Below, piece by piece: positions 6,933 to 13,983 of a DNA stretch of 27,982 nt. A model generated the notes under the pieces. It searched no databases. It was not told the origin of the DNA and saw nothing but the letters and a program-made list of their open reading frames with translations. The stretch's first letter is position 1. The number at the start of each line of letters is the position of its first letter. Source of the DNA: a virus; the IMG/VR virus record IMGVR_UViG_3300025435_000592, positions 1-27,982 of that record. One strand, given 5' to 3'. The position numbers and the translations under genes are program-made.

Positions 6933-7120
6933 TACCATTGCTCTACTTTCTCTAAGGCGCTAATCAATTCAGATATGACTCGTTTGTCAATATTGATAAA
7001 CATTGTTTTATTCACTTGGTTAGGATACAGTTGTATTCTCACCTTATCACCCATATCAATTACTGAAGCGTATTGAAGGCCTTGTGATTCAATCGTGGTT
7101 GTTGGATAAATTGTATTCAT
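6932..7120 (-). CDS. Small hypothetical protein
   Basis: 62 residues. A beta-rich first half (YASVIDMGDKVRIQLYP) is followed by a helix (ISELISALEKVEQW), the look of a small alpha/beta domain. AGAGGAAAAACATT provides the ribosome binding site. The 42 nt upstream (7121-7162) hold no other feature. Unrecognised family. Confidence 0.75.
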   Translation of the reverse strand: MNTIYPTTTIESQGLQYASVIDMGDKVRIQLYPNQVNKTMFINIDKRVISELISALEKVEQW

Positions 7121-7162
7121 AATGTTTTTCCTCTAATGTCCTCAATTTCTGTTGGTACATCT

Positions 7163-7405
7163 TTATTCCGCAACTCCAAAATGGTCTTGAATTCTTCGTT
7201 TAACTTCCCACAAGGCACCATTGTAATCTGTGTATAGTTCCGTGCTGATCCAAGTGCCATCCGCATCGCGATTTACTAAATCATCGGTAATACCAATACA
7301 TTCCGCCACAATCAACTGGGCGAACTGTTTGATACAAGTATCATATTCAGCGTGATGTTTATCAAACCCAGCTTGTTCAGCAAGTTGTTGAATCCGTTCG
7401 TTCAT
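7163..7405 (-). CDS. Small phage protein, paralogue C of FAELIV family
   Basis: 80 residues: MNERIQQLAEQAG start, FAQLIVAECIGITDDLVNRD centre, then TELYTDYNGALWEVKRRIQ and the DHFGVAE end. The central and C-terminal DNA is very similar to that of paralogue A (5269-5535), so the copies are recent. It follows the HAD gene by 10 nt in the same operon. Function unknown. Confidence 0.85.
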   Translation of the reverse strand: MNERIQQLAEQAGFDKHHAEYDTCIKQFAQLIVAECIGITDDLVNRDADGTWISTELYTDYNGALWEVKRRIQDHFGVAE

Positions 7406-7415
7406 TTCTCGCCCT

Positions 7416-8027
7416 TTATGCTAGCTGACCTGTGATGTGCTCGAAGATATGCCTCCAGTTTTTAACTGTAGTAATGCCTTCATGATAGTGATGCATATTA
7501 TGACCATGTTCCACTAGCAACGGTTTCAATCCATAATGATAGCCAGTTTCGGCGTTCTCAATTTTATCTTCAATCCACCAGCAACCAGTACCTTCGTATT
7601 CTTCCAGTGCTTCGTCTTTATGGGCGCCAGTGTCTAAACATACAATACGCTCAAACGCTGTAGGACCAAACAATTTGTGTAAGTTCATCTCACGCAACTT
7701 TTGAGCATTGGGATCTAAACTTAGTGATGTAATAGCATGAAATCTATAGCCAAATTCTTCGTGTAATCGCTTGACATAGAACATAGCATCACGCTGGGCT
7801 GGCAGGAATCCAATAGCCGCCGATTCATTAAAGATGCGTATTAATTTTACAACTTGTTCGCGTGGAATGCCATAGCGTACACTCATATCGTAATTGAGCT
7901 TGCTACCTGGAACTTCTTCGAATCCGTGTTCTTGCATCCAGACATTAAAGGCCCACTCCCAGTCAAGGCATACACCATCACAGTCAGTTAGGATAAGTTT
8001 ATTTAGGTTCTTAAATTTACTTTTCAT
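7416..8027 (-). CDS. HAD-superfamily phosphatase
   Basis: 203 residues from ATG at 8027; this start sits exactly 6 nt after a perfect sigma70 -10 box, so the longer frame beginning at 8051 overlaps the promoter and is rejected. HAD motif I is LILTDCDGVCLDW (two catalytic Asp), motif II ITSLS, a Lys at TGAHKDEAL, and an acidic motif WIEDKIENAETG. HAD enzymes hydrolyse phosphate monoesters; the substrate cannot be read from sequence, and nucleotides or sugar phosphates are usual in phages. It is the first gene of an operon of small proteins. No Shine-Dalgarno sequence is present. Confidence 0.88.
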   Translation of the reverse strand: MKSKFKNLNKLILTDCDGVCLDWEWAFNVWMQEHGFEEVPGSKLNYDMSVRYGIPREQVVKLIRIFNESAAIGFLPAQRDAMFYVKRLHEEFGYRFHAITSLSLDPNAQKLREMNLHKLFGPTAFERIVCLDTGAHKDEALEEYEGTGCWWIEDKIENAETGYHYGLKPLLVEHGHNMHHYHEGITTVKNWRHIFEHITGQLA

Positions 8028-8033
8028 ACTACT

Positions 8034-8062
8034 ATTATAGCTGAATTTCAATTGCTTGTCAA
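8034..8062 (-). promoter_or_regulatory. Consensus sigma70 promoter, leaderless geometry
   Basis: The minus strand has TTGACA (8062-8057), a 17-nt spacer and TATAAT (8039-8034): both hexamers match consensus. Six nt (AGTAGT) follow and then the ATG at 8027, so the expected start of transcription coincides with the start codon. The 18-nt string from GCTATAAT to ATGA recurs at 23491-23505. Confidence 0.92.
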
Positions 8063-8078
8063 GTTAGTGTCTGCTAAC

Positions 8079-8687
8079 TTATATCCTATGAGTCCCATTA
8101 TACATAGGGTGATCAAACTCAGCTGAACCTGTAGTACTAAAAATATGAATTGGCAGTACTATTAGCTCAGAATCAGTGGTTTTGAAATGATGCGGGGTCA
8201 TTTTCCCTAGCAAAATTACATCGCCATAATTCAGAGGATATTCTTGTTGAGAATCGGCTGTACCCACAATAGACACACCAGAGCCATGGGCAACATATAC
8301 TACTCTAGGAGTAGCGTGAATATGATGTGCTTGTTCAGATGTATAAGGAGGAATATACAGCATTTGGAATGTTGGATCACCTGGACGGACAGGAGTAATT
8401 AATTGCTTAGTACTACATCCATTAATATACGGTAAATCAGTTCCGCGATTAAATGTACTAGTTCTTGTTTCTGGTGTATAGCCAAAAATTTCCACACACA
8501 TCTTAGTAGATAATAATGTTGTACCGTCACCTGTTTTTGATACAGCGGTATCATTGTCCAAATACCAGTAACTCGATAGTTGATTAGTTAAAATAGTTTG
8601 CTCACCGATATACACTTTATATTGATATAAATCGCTACTCACTGATTCGTATGTAGATGGTGTGTTTGAATTAAGTATTTGGAACAT
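8079..8687 (-). CDS. Cupin-fold protein
   Basis: 203 residues from the ATG at 8687, giving a 17-nt overlap with the upstream gene; an upstream ATG at 8771 is unlikely because it would lie deep inside that gene. The C-terminal half is a cupin barrel: MLYIPPYTSEQAHHIHATPR with a His cluster for a metal, then VVYVAHGSGVSIVG, YGDVILLGKMTPHHF and LPIHIFST. The N-terminal half is a separate beta-rich region. Cupins include isomerases and dioxygenases, so the reaction is unknown. It is the last gene of the gp44 operon. Confidence 0.78.
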   Translation of the reverse strand: MFQILNSNTPSTYESVSSDLYQYKVYIGEQTILTNQLSSYWYLDNDTAVSKTGDGTTLLSTKMCVEIFGYTPETRTSTFNRGTDLPYINGCSTKQLITPVRPGDPTFQMLYIPPYTSEQAHHIHATPRVVYVAHGSGVSIVGTADSQQEYPLNYGDVILLGKMTPHHFKTTDSELIVLPIHIFSTTGSAEFDHPMYNGTHRI

Positions 8688-8958
8688 TTTTGCTTTCAGT
8701 AGGTAATGCGTGGCCATTTTCTTGTAACAATCTTTCCATAATAGCAGGATAAAATGGATAATAGTAGCCAACTATACGCTCCCAATCTTTTGGAATAGCA
8801 GTATCTTTCAATGCGGCTTTGAGAACTTTTTGTTCTTTGAAGTCTAATATTACGCTGGCTGTTTGCCAGTCTTTAGTTCTAACTCTAGTAGTTACAGTCA
8901 TACCTTCATCGATCTTGCCATTGGCTTGATAGAAATAGGTTAACATTAAGTATCTCAT
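8671..8958 (-). CDS. Conserved hypothetical next to clamp loader
   Basis: 95 residues, soluble and basic-aromatic: MRYLMLTYFYQANGKIDEG, then ASVILDFKEQKVLKAALK and DWERIVGYYYPFYPAIMERL. Conserved small proteins like this accompany gp44 in T4-like marine phages (recalled). It starts 4 nt after the gp44 stop. No catalytic motif; a regulatory or binding role in replication is possible only by context. Confidence 0.82.
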   Translation of the reverse strand: MRYLMLTYFYQANGKIDEGMTVTTRVRTKDWQTASVILDFKEQKVLKAALKDTAIPKDWERIVGYYYPFYPAIMERLLQENGHALPTESKNVPNT

Positions 8959-8961
8959 AGC

Positions 8962-9888
8962 TTAGTCGGCAATTCCTACTAATTCTGCTAAACAAGCTGA
9001 CAAATTTATTTCTTGATCGGCTACCATAGGTACATTGACTAAGGCATTACGGATAATAATAATTGCTTTATCTTGACCTTCGGGAGTTTTGCTCCATAAC
9101 TGTAGATTATCATAAAACCATCTATAAGTCGAATCCATGTCCTCTTGACTTGCTTGACTACATATAAGTTTCCGACCCTCATTGATTTGCCCAGATTTAA
9201 ATAAATCGACTGCGTTTAACCTCCAATCGCTAATAGCCCGATCATTTTCGCTTGGTTTAATCAATTTACCAGTGGTACTATTTGGTTGTACTAAATTTAA
9301 ACATTTACGCAAATCTGGGTAAGTTGACGAAATATAAGAATCGAGGGTATCTAAGTCAAACTCTACTTCTTCTGTAACTAGGATAGTAGCTACACGAGCA
9401 GTAAACTCTGTGATATCTGTTTTCTCAATATGAAAGCCTTGGCAACGACTATGAATCGCTGGCATAATTTTATTAGGATAGTTACAAGTTAAAATAAAAC
9501 GCACAGATTCTGCGTAGTCTTCCATTAAGTTGCGTAGTGCTGGTTGAACAGAGTTAATGTTCATATAATCAGCTTCGTCAATCAATACTACTTTAAATTT
9601 GCCAAATGGCATAGTACTACAAAAGCCAATTAGCTTATCAATCCACTCAACTTTTCTGGCATCTTTAGAACCGTTAGCTGACATTACATCATATTCATCT
9701 ACACCTAGCTCGTTAATTAATAACTTAGCTAATGTAGTCTTGCCTGTGCCAGGGCTACCGCTTAATAATAAATGCGGAATACTGCCTTGTTTAATCCAAG
9801 TTGTAACTTGTTGTTTTTGACTTTCGTCGGTAAACACATACCCTTCAGTAGTGTTGGGCCTAAATTTTTCTGTCCAAAGAGCCTGCAT
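8962..9888 (-). CDS. 44: Sliding-clamp loader large subunit (gp44-like)
   Basis: 308 residues, the usual length for T4 gp44. This AAA+ ATPase loads the sliding clamp on primer-template DNA. Walker A is GSPGTGKT (44-51), Walker B VLIDEADY (Asp104, Glu105), and the arginine-finger SRC motif is HSRCQGF (Ser147-Arg148-Cys149). The N-terminus LWTEKFRP is the common clamp-loader start. A small subunit gene (gp62) is not recognisable nearby; the downstream 95-residue gene is too short to be a normal one. It overlaps the previous gene by 29 nt. Confidence 0.95.
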   Translation of the reverse strand: MQALWTEKFRPNTTEGYVFTDESQKQQVTTWIKQGSIPHLLLSGSPGTGKTTLAKLLINELGVDEYDVMSANGSKDARKVEWIDKLIGFCSTMPFGKFKVVLIDEADYMNINSVQPALRNLMEDYAESVRFILTCNYPNKIMPAIHSRCQGFHIEKTDITEFTARVATILVTEEVEFDLDTLDSYISSTYPDLRKCLNLVQPNSTTGKLIKPSENDRAISDWRLNAVDLFKSGQINEGRKLICSQASQEDMDSTYRWFYDNLQLWSKTPEGQDKAIIIIRNALVNVPMVADQEINLSACLAELVGIAD

Positions 9889-10156
9889 CTATTTCTTCCT
9901 TATCCAATATTAATTTTACATCATATCCTGCTAATTTTACAGCCGCCAAAGTTGTTTCATCTGTGCCTTTAATGTTTTCTTTATCGTACTTAGATACTAG
10001 TCTTTCTTCATTATACACATTTAAAGGGTCGTCGTCAACTGGTTTGGCTGGTTGTGTTTTGCCAAAGATTGAATCCCAATTATTTTGAACTGTTTCGTTT
10101 GATACTAGATTCGGCCTGCGGCCATAGCCTTTGCCACCGTCTCCGGATAATGCCAT
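9860..10156 (-). CDS. Hypothetical protein upstream of gp44
   Basis: 98 residues, hydrophilic and probably partly disordered: a Gly/Arg N-terminus (SGDGGKGYGRRPN), an acidic Pro-containing centre and a small ordered end (ETTLAAVKLAGYDVKLILDKEEID). The C-terminal coding region overlaps gp44 by 29 nt, and the 5' end overlaps the upstream stop by 1 nt (TAATG). Function unknown. Confidence 0.8.
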   Translation of the reverse strand: MALSGDGGKGYGRRPNLVSNETVQNNWDSIFGKTQPAKPVDDDPLNVYNEERLVSKYDKENIKGTDETTLAAVKLAGYDVKLILDKEEIDAGSLDRKI

Positions 10157-10368
10157 TATACCAACTCTTCAGCAATACCTAATAATTCAGCAAACACCAA
10201 TAGGTATCCAGCTGACTGAATGTAAGGATTCATTTCTAACCAACCACCACCAGCAAGTGCTAGTCCAGCTATAATTCGTAATGCGCTTTTAGCTAAACTA
10301 ATTCTTAAATGTTTGGCGGCATTTGGATGTTTTTCTATTTGTGTTGCGTTAGGTCTAGTTAATCCCAT
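10156..10368 (-). CDS. Small membrane protein
   Basis: 70 residues. A polar, basic N-terminus is followed by a hydrophobic segment at about 31-43 (IIAGLALAGGGWL) and a second at about 53-68 (GYLLVFAELLGIAEEL). It is probably a two-span or peripheral inner-membrane protein. It has GGAAAATAAT as ribosome binding site. Its presence in a replication operon is unexplained; membrane attachment of a replication complex is only a guess. Confidence 0.72.
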   Translation of the reverse strand: MGLTRPNATQIEKHPNAAKHLRISLAKSALRIIAGLALAGGGWLEMNPYIQSAGYLLVFAELLGIAEELV

Positions 10369-10369
10369 A

Positions 10370-10555
10370 TTATTTTCCTTTAAAAAAATGAAGTATATTA
10401 TAAAATCTAGTTTTATAATGGGTGAACAGGGGTTTTAATATTGCTGGATGGTACGGACAACGCCCTTGTCTATAATCACACGCTGGAGTGTATTCATGTC
10501 CGCAAGTTGAACAGTTTATTTTTTTAACATTCGAACCAATCTTTCTTGATCCCAT
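10370..10555 (-). CDS. Small Cys/His zinc-binding protein
   Basis: 61 residues. A compact metal site is visible: CSTCGHEYTPACDYRQGRCP ends the cysteine set, followed by YHP, giving CxxC plus later Cys and His ligands. Small phage proteins with this CDYRQGRCPxHP-like pattern are common in T4-like phages (recalled), with unknown role, possibly transcription or DNA binding. The start lies 40 nt inside the preceding gene; no other ATG is available. Confidence 0.75.
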   Translation of the reverse strand: MGSRKIGSNVKKINCSTCGHEYTPACDYRQGRCPYHPAILKPLFTHYKTRFYNILHFFKGK

Positions 10556-10737
10556 ATTTCTTCTCCAGCAAATTTTGGTAACGAGTTGTACGCATCATCT
10601 AGATAGCATTTCAACAAATATAAATCTCTTTTACAATTCATTTGAGTAAATCCATCATTCATTGGAGAACTAGTTTCAGTAATTGATTCTCTTATTGCTT
10701 GATAAGCTGGATTTAAGTTGGGCTGTTTAAAACCCAT
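10516..10737 (-). CDS. Small hypothetical protein
   Basis: 73 residues, soluble. The first half is loop-like (MGFKQPNLNPAYQAIRES) and the second helical (CKRDLYLLKCYLDDAYNSL). It starts with a TAATG overlap after the groES-like gene and its end overlaps the zinc-binding gene by 40 nt. Unrecognised. Confidence 0.75.
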   Translation of the reverse strand: MGFKQPNLNPAYQAIRESITETSSPMNDGFTQMNCKRDLYLLKCYLDDAYNSLPKFAGEEIWDQERLVRMLKK

Positions 10738-11132
10738 TAGCTTGGCATTTCTTGTTTTTCAATATGTACAGCAGTTGAAATACCTTCCAATGTTGGGCAC
10801 TCAACATCGTCGGATACAAGTAGTATATCCTTAGGATCAATCTTACGAACAGTTTGTTCGCCGTTTTCATCTTCTATTTCTAAACCGCGAGTCCAACGAC
10901 CGTGTGCTACAAGAATCCACTGTCCTACTTTGACTGTAGTTTGTTTTGGTCCTACCGCATATACCTTACCCCAGCGTGGACGAATGCCATGGCCCTTACC
11001 ATTGTCGTTTGGAATCCAAATACCACCTTGAGTAATACGCACATCAAAAGCCATGTCATGTACAATCACATGATCTTTCACAGCTTTAAACTGTTCTCTT
11101 TTTATTTTATGCGGTTCAAACTGATGTTTCAT
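10737..11132 (-). CDS. GroES/gp31-like co-chaperonin
   Basis: 131 residues. A cpn10 barrel is visible: AVKDHVIVHDMAFDVRITQGG ends the first strand pair (mobile-loop region), IWIPNDNGKGHGIRPRWGKV, YAVGP, VGQWILVAHGRW and KIDPKDILLVSDD. Bacterial GroES is about 97 residues; here extra length comes from the N-terminus and a C-terminal tail after the barrel. T4 gp31 replaces GroES to fold the capsid protein inside host GroEL, and the same role is likely. In T4, phage co-chaperonin has a longer mobile loop; the loop here is not obviously enlarged. Confidence 0.88.
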   Translation of the reverse strand: MKHQFEPHKIKREQFKAVKDHVIVHDMAFDVRITQGGIWIPNDNGKGHGIRPRWGKVYAVGPKQTTVKVGQWILVAHGRWTRGLEIEDENGEQTVRKIDPKDILLVSDDVECPTLEGISTAVHIEKQEMPS

Positions 11133-11606
11133 TTAAATCTTTCTTACAGGTTTGTCTTGTTGTTGTTGACGGGCTGTTTTTTCTAATTCTTGTTTAACAG
11201 TTTTAGCACGAGCAATCGCGGCTGCCAACCCACCTTGATCGTCTGTTGTGGTTTCTGTAATACTTGCTGGTGTCGAATCTGCTACCGGCAATGGATCAGC
11301 TTGTGGGGCTATAGGAGCTGATGCTACAACTGGCTGGCCTGTTGCCATAGCTGGCGCTTGTACTGGAGCTTCTGTTGAATGTTGATGGTTAGTTTGTACT
11401 GGGCCATCTGATACATTAGTTTGGCGCTGTATGCGTCTTTGTAATTGTTGATTTCTAGAATCGATAATATTACCTTGAGCATCGATTCTGTCGCCGCGAG
11501 CATTTACGCCCATATTGCCAACAGCTCTAACATTTTCATTTTGTAAACGCATAGATCCAATGTCTACTTGTTTGCCTCTCGCTGTTTTATATACTTTAGT
11601 TGTCAT
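11133..11606 (-). CDS. Virion-type hypothetical protein, disordered C-terminus
   Basis: 157 residues. The ordered N-terminal part (MTTKVYKTARGKQVDIGSM, NENVRAVGNMGVNARGD) is followed by a long Ala/Pro/Thr/Gln-rich region without predicted structure and a final basic helix. A late-type TTAAATA element 24 nt upstream and a good AGGAG site suggest late expression, hence a structural or assembly role. Proteins with the NENVRAVGNMxVNARGD pattern occur in T4-like marine phages (recalled). The exact role is unknown. Confidence 0.82.
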   Translation of the reverse strand: MTTKVYKTARGKQVDIGSMRLQNENVRAVGNMGVNARGDRIDAQGNIIDSRNQQLQRRIQRQTNVSDGPVQTNHQHSTEAPVQAPAMATGQPVVASAPIAPQADPLPVADSTPASITETTTDDQGGLAAAIARAKTVKQELEKTARQQQQDKPVRKI

Positions 11607-11629
11607 AATATTCTCCTGAATTCTTACTG

Positions 11630-11637
11630 TATTTAAC
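11630..11637 (-). promoter_or_regulatory. Late-type promoter variant GTTAAATA
   Basis: The minus strand reads GTTAAATACAGTAAG, 23 nt before the ATG at 11606. It matches the CTAAATA element at six of seven positions and has the same spacing as those at 2320, 13955 and 21787. It overlaps the end of the upstream dnaE-like gene. Confidence 0.5.
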
Positions 11638-12151
11638 GCAAAAATTCGCCGATGTTTAATTTATAGTGCATAGAATCTATTTTATGTACTCCCATTTTAT
11701 ATAATATAAAACTGGATACTGAACTTCCACGCCCTACACCCCAAATTACACGATTTTCTTTCATAATATCCACGAGGTACTTTAAAAATTTGAGCAAATC
11801 AAATAAATTACGCTCTTGATATAATAATAGTTCTTCCCCGCATCGTTGTAATTCGGCTTCATTGTTACATAAATCTAGGATATACTGAGCTATATCCATA
11901 TCTTTATATGCTTGTGGCACGTGCCAATTTTGTTGTTTTTCATAATCCCATGCTGGGACAGTTTTATTGCCTTCGATAGTCCAAGGTAAAAAAGTATTTG
12001 GAAATCTTTCAACGAATTTAATTATCTTTTCAATATCAACTGTATTATCTACAATCATACCTTTGAATGAATCTAGTTCACGGCCTTGCATTAACAGATC
12101 AACTACATCTGTTTCATTAAAAATCATTTCGCCGTAATTATTCTGTTTCAT
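11633..12151 (-). CDS. DnaE-like DNA polymerase III alpha palm fragment
   Basis: 172 residues. The C-terminal part, ERNLFDLLKFLKYLVDIMKE followed by IWGVGRGSSVSSFILYKMGVHKID and YKL...FL, matches the region of bacterial Pol III alpha (DnaE) where the palm domain begins (GPGRGSxAGSLVAYxLxITDxDPLxFxL). The PHP domain, the catalytic aspartates and the thumb/fingers are all absent, so it cannot be a polymerase by itself. It is coupled by a 14-nt overlap to the gene upstream. Similar short proteins are carried by marine T4-like phages (recalled); interference with or recruitment of the host replisome is a guess. Confidence 0.8.
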   Translation of the reverse strand: MKQNNYGEMIFNETDVVDLLMQGRELDSFKGMIVDNTVDIEKIIKFVERFPNTFLPWTIEGNKTVPAWDYEKQQNWHVPQAYKDMDIAQYILDLCNNEAELQRCGEELLLYQERNLFDLLKFLKYLVDIMKENRVIWGVGRGSSVSSFILYKMGVHKIDSMHYKLNIGEFLR

Positions 12152-12767
12152 CTAATCTTTTAAAATCAGCATAAACTACTGTGTTACCATATTCATCGTC
12201 TTCTTCTGGCTTTTCAGTTATATCTTCTATATCTGGCCATTGTAAGTCTAAATCACGCCAAACACTTCCTTGATGTATTGTAACAACTTTATCAACATCA
12301 ATCAAGTCTCCTTCGCAATGTACTAAATCAGCAGAGTCCCACCAAGTAGGAGATTCCAAACTGTCGATGTTTTCATTATCGCCATGTATATAAATTACAC
12401 CATCGCCAATTACACTACTAATTTCAACTTCGCCTAGTACAATACGGTCTTCCATAATAGCTGATAACTTTTGGAATAACATTATTCCCACTAATTGATC
12501 TACTGGATCGCCCGGAAATGTAACAACACGCAAGCCAGCATCCGCATACTTTTTACATTGTTCTTCGTGCTCGGCACTAATAAACATTGAGCTATCTAGT
12601 ATATTATACACGAAATACTTAATACGGTCAAATGCTACATTATTAGCAGCACCGTCTGGTGTATTAGTCATCATGTATAACTTGGCCACATAGTTGTTCA
12701 TTTGCATTTGACCATTATAATAAATGCCGGCGGTAAAATTAAGGGGGTATTGTATTCTTACGTTCAT
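12138..12767 (-). CDS. Conserved hypothetical protein
   Basis: 209 residues, soluble and acidic. The middle has alternating strands and helices (RVVTFPGDPVDQLVGIMLFQKL, here split; RIVLGEVEISSVIGDGVIYIHGD), with an acidic Trp-rich C-terminus (SPTWWDSADLVHCEGDLIDV). The position between two conserved T4-like genes in the replication operon suggests a phage-conserved family. No catalytic motif is apparent, so no function is given. Confidence 0.82.
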   Translation of the reverse strand: MNVRIQYPLNFTAGIYYNGQMQMNNYVAKLYMMTNTPDGAANNVAFDRIKYFVYNILDSSMFISAEHEEQCKKYADAGLRVVTFPGDPVDQLVGIMLFQKLSAIMEDRIVLGEVEISSVIGDGVIYIHGDNENIDSLESPTWWDSADLVHCEGDLIDVDKVVTIHQGSVWRDLDLQWPDIEDITEKPEEDDEYGNTVVYADFKRLDETE

Positions 12768-12988
12768 GAGATGTCAATCATTCCATCAAAGTCTGTGCCT
12801 GATTGTGCGGCCTTCATTTTACTTTGATATTTGTTTTGATAAGTTTCTAGTGCCATACGAATTTGGTTACACAAATCGTGATTGCCTAAACGATAAGCAA
12901 TACTAAGTTTTTTGTTTAATTCGGCAATCTTACCAGAGAGTTCGTCAGTAGTAAGATTATCAATACTAGGTAATAGTGGATGTTCCAT
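12764..12988 (-). CDS. Small helical protein, first gene of replication operon
   Basis: 74 residues, mostly helical: LTTDELSGKIAELNKKL, then IAYRLGNHDLCNQIRMALE. The pattern is that of a small conserved phage helical-hairpin protein (recalled). The ATG lies 6 nt after a sigma70 -10 box and has no ribosome binding site, so it is probably translated from a leaderless mRNA. It is coupled by ATGA overlap to the next gene. Confidence 0.82.
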   Translation of the reverse strand: MEHPLLPSIDNLTTDELSGKIAELNKKLSIAYRLGNHDLCNQIRMALETYQNKYQSKMKAAQSGTDFDGMIDIS

Positions 12989-12994
12989 ATACTA

Positions 12995-13023
12995 ATTGTA
13001 TAGGAAAAATATGGTTATGTCAA
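12995..13023 (-). promoter_or_regulatory. Sigma70 promoter for replication operon, leaderless geometry
   Basis: The minus strand has TTGACA (13023-13018), a 17-nt spacer and TACAAT (13000-12995), then TAGTAT and the ATG at 12988. The geometry is identical to the promoters at 8034-8062 and 23498-23526 though the spacer sequence differs. Confidence 0.88.
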
Positions 13024-13030
13024 TAGCTTT

Positions 13031-13930
13031 TTAGCTAAATGAAACGCCGTTGTTGCCAATACAATACCAACTGCCATTGCCAAATTGTAATGTACAAGCT
13101 GAGCCTGTAGAACTTAATGTAACATTTCCAGTATTGCCTAAATTCCATCCAGCACTAGTAACAGCTACAACCATAGAACCTGCCGCTACATTGGCTGCCA
13201 CTAAAGTTTTAATTTGTCCAGAAACTCCATTTGGAAGTGTAGCTGTTTCAGCTGAACCTGTAGTAATATAACTTGTAGTTACTGCTAAATTAGATACCGC
13301 ACTAGCTGCTAATGATTCACTGGAATTATTAAATGGCTGTAATTCTTGATTAGTTTGATTAATCGAAATAGTAGCACCGTTAGATGATGTACTAAATGTA
13401 AATGAGTATACACCAGATGCCGCAAAAGTTATTACATTGGTACTAGGATTTAATCCTTGAATACCAGTAGTGTTAACACTAACTGCTGTAGGTAATGTTA
13501 CAGTATGTGCCGCACTAGCTACTGTAATTTGAACTGTAACAACACCTTGTTGACCAGCGATAGGCCAGTTACTAAAGCCTAAACTTACTGAACCACTAGT
13601 AGTAAATGATTGAAAATGTCCTGCGGAGTAATCAATAGTAACTACATTTGATACTGGTACTAATCCGGAAACTGCTACAAATGCAAAGTCAGATACAAGA
13701 GCATTAGTTAGCGGGGAATTTAACATATTGTTTTGAACAGAAAGATTTGCTCCGCCTGTTAACTGCGAATTTACAATGGATTTATTTTGTAAATCGGTAA
13801 TTTCTTGCGCCGCATAGTTAAAATTCGTAGAAGTATTCGTGAAGTTATCACGGAAACCTTGCGAGTTATTATCTTGTCCAGCAACTGGGTAAGCGCCGTT
13901 AATGTTATTTGGGTTAATCTGACTTGTCAT
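13031..13930 (-). CDS. Fibre or appendage virion protein
   Basis: 299 residues. The N-terminal 50 (PNNINGAYPVAGQDNNSQGF, RDNFTNTSTNFNYAAQEITD) follow the pattern of phage virion proteins that begin with an attachment segment; the rest is Ser/Thr/Val/Asn-rich beta sequence as in fibre or adhesin shafts. Two cysteines near the end (ACTLQFGNGSWYC). A late-type promoter is 25 nt upstream, separating it from the sedolisin gene. It is expected on the virion surface; its exact position on the tail or head is unknown. Confidence 0.82.
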   Translation of the reverse strand: MTSQINPNNINGAYPVAGQDNNSQGFRDNFTNTSTNFNYAAQEITDLQNKSIVNSQLTGGANLSVQNNMLNSPLTNALVSDFAFVAVSGLVPVSNVVTIDYSAGHFQSFTTSGSVSLGFSNWPIAGQQGVVTVQITVASAAHTVTLPTAVSVNTTGIQGLNPSTNVITFAASGVYSFTFSTSSNGATISINQTNQELQPFNNSSESLAASAVSNLAVTTSYITTGSAETATLPNGVSGQIKTLVAANVAAGSMVVAVTSAGWNLGNTGNVTLSSTGSACTLQFGNGSWYCIGNNGVSFS

Positions 13931-13954
13931 TCTTAGTATCCTTGAATATGCTAT

Positions 13955-13961
13955 TATTTAG
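13955..13961 (-). promoter_or_regulatory. CTAAATA late-type promoter
   Basis: The minus strand reads AGCTAAATAATAGC, 24 nt before the start codon at 13930. The sequence AGCTAAATAATA is repeated at 21783-21794 before the first fibre gene, which supports a shared late control. Confidence 0.65.
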
Positions 13962-13983
13962 CTAAGTTGATAGCTGTTTAAAA

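Noticed and set aside
8028-8051. Upstream ATG start for the HAD phosphatase
   Set aside because: It lies within the consensus sigma70 promoter; the ATG at 8027 gives the expected N-terminus.
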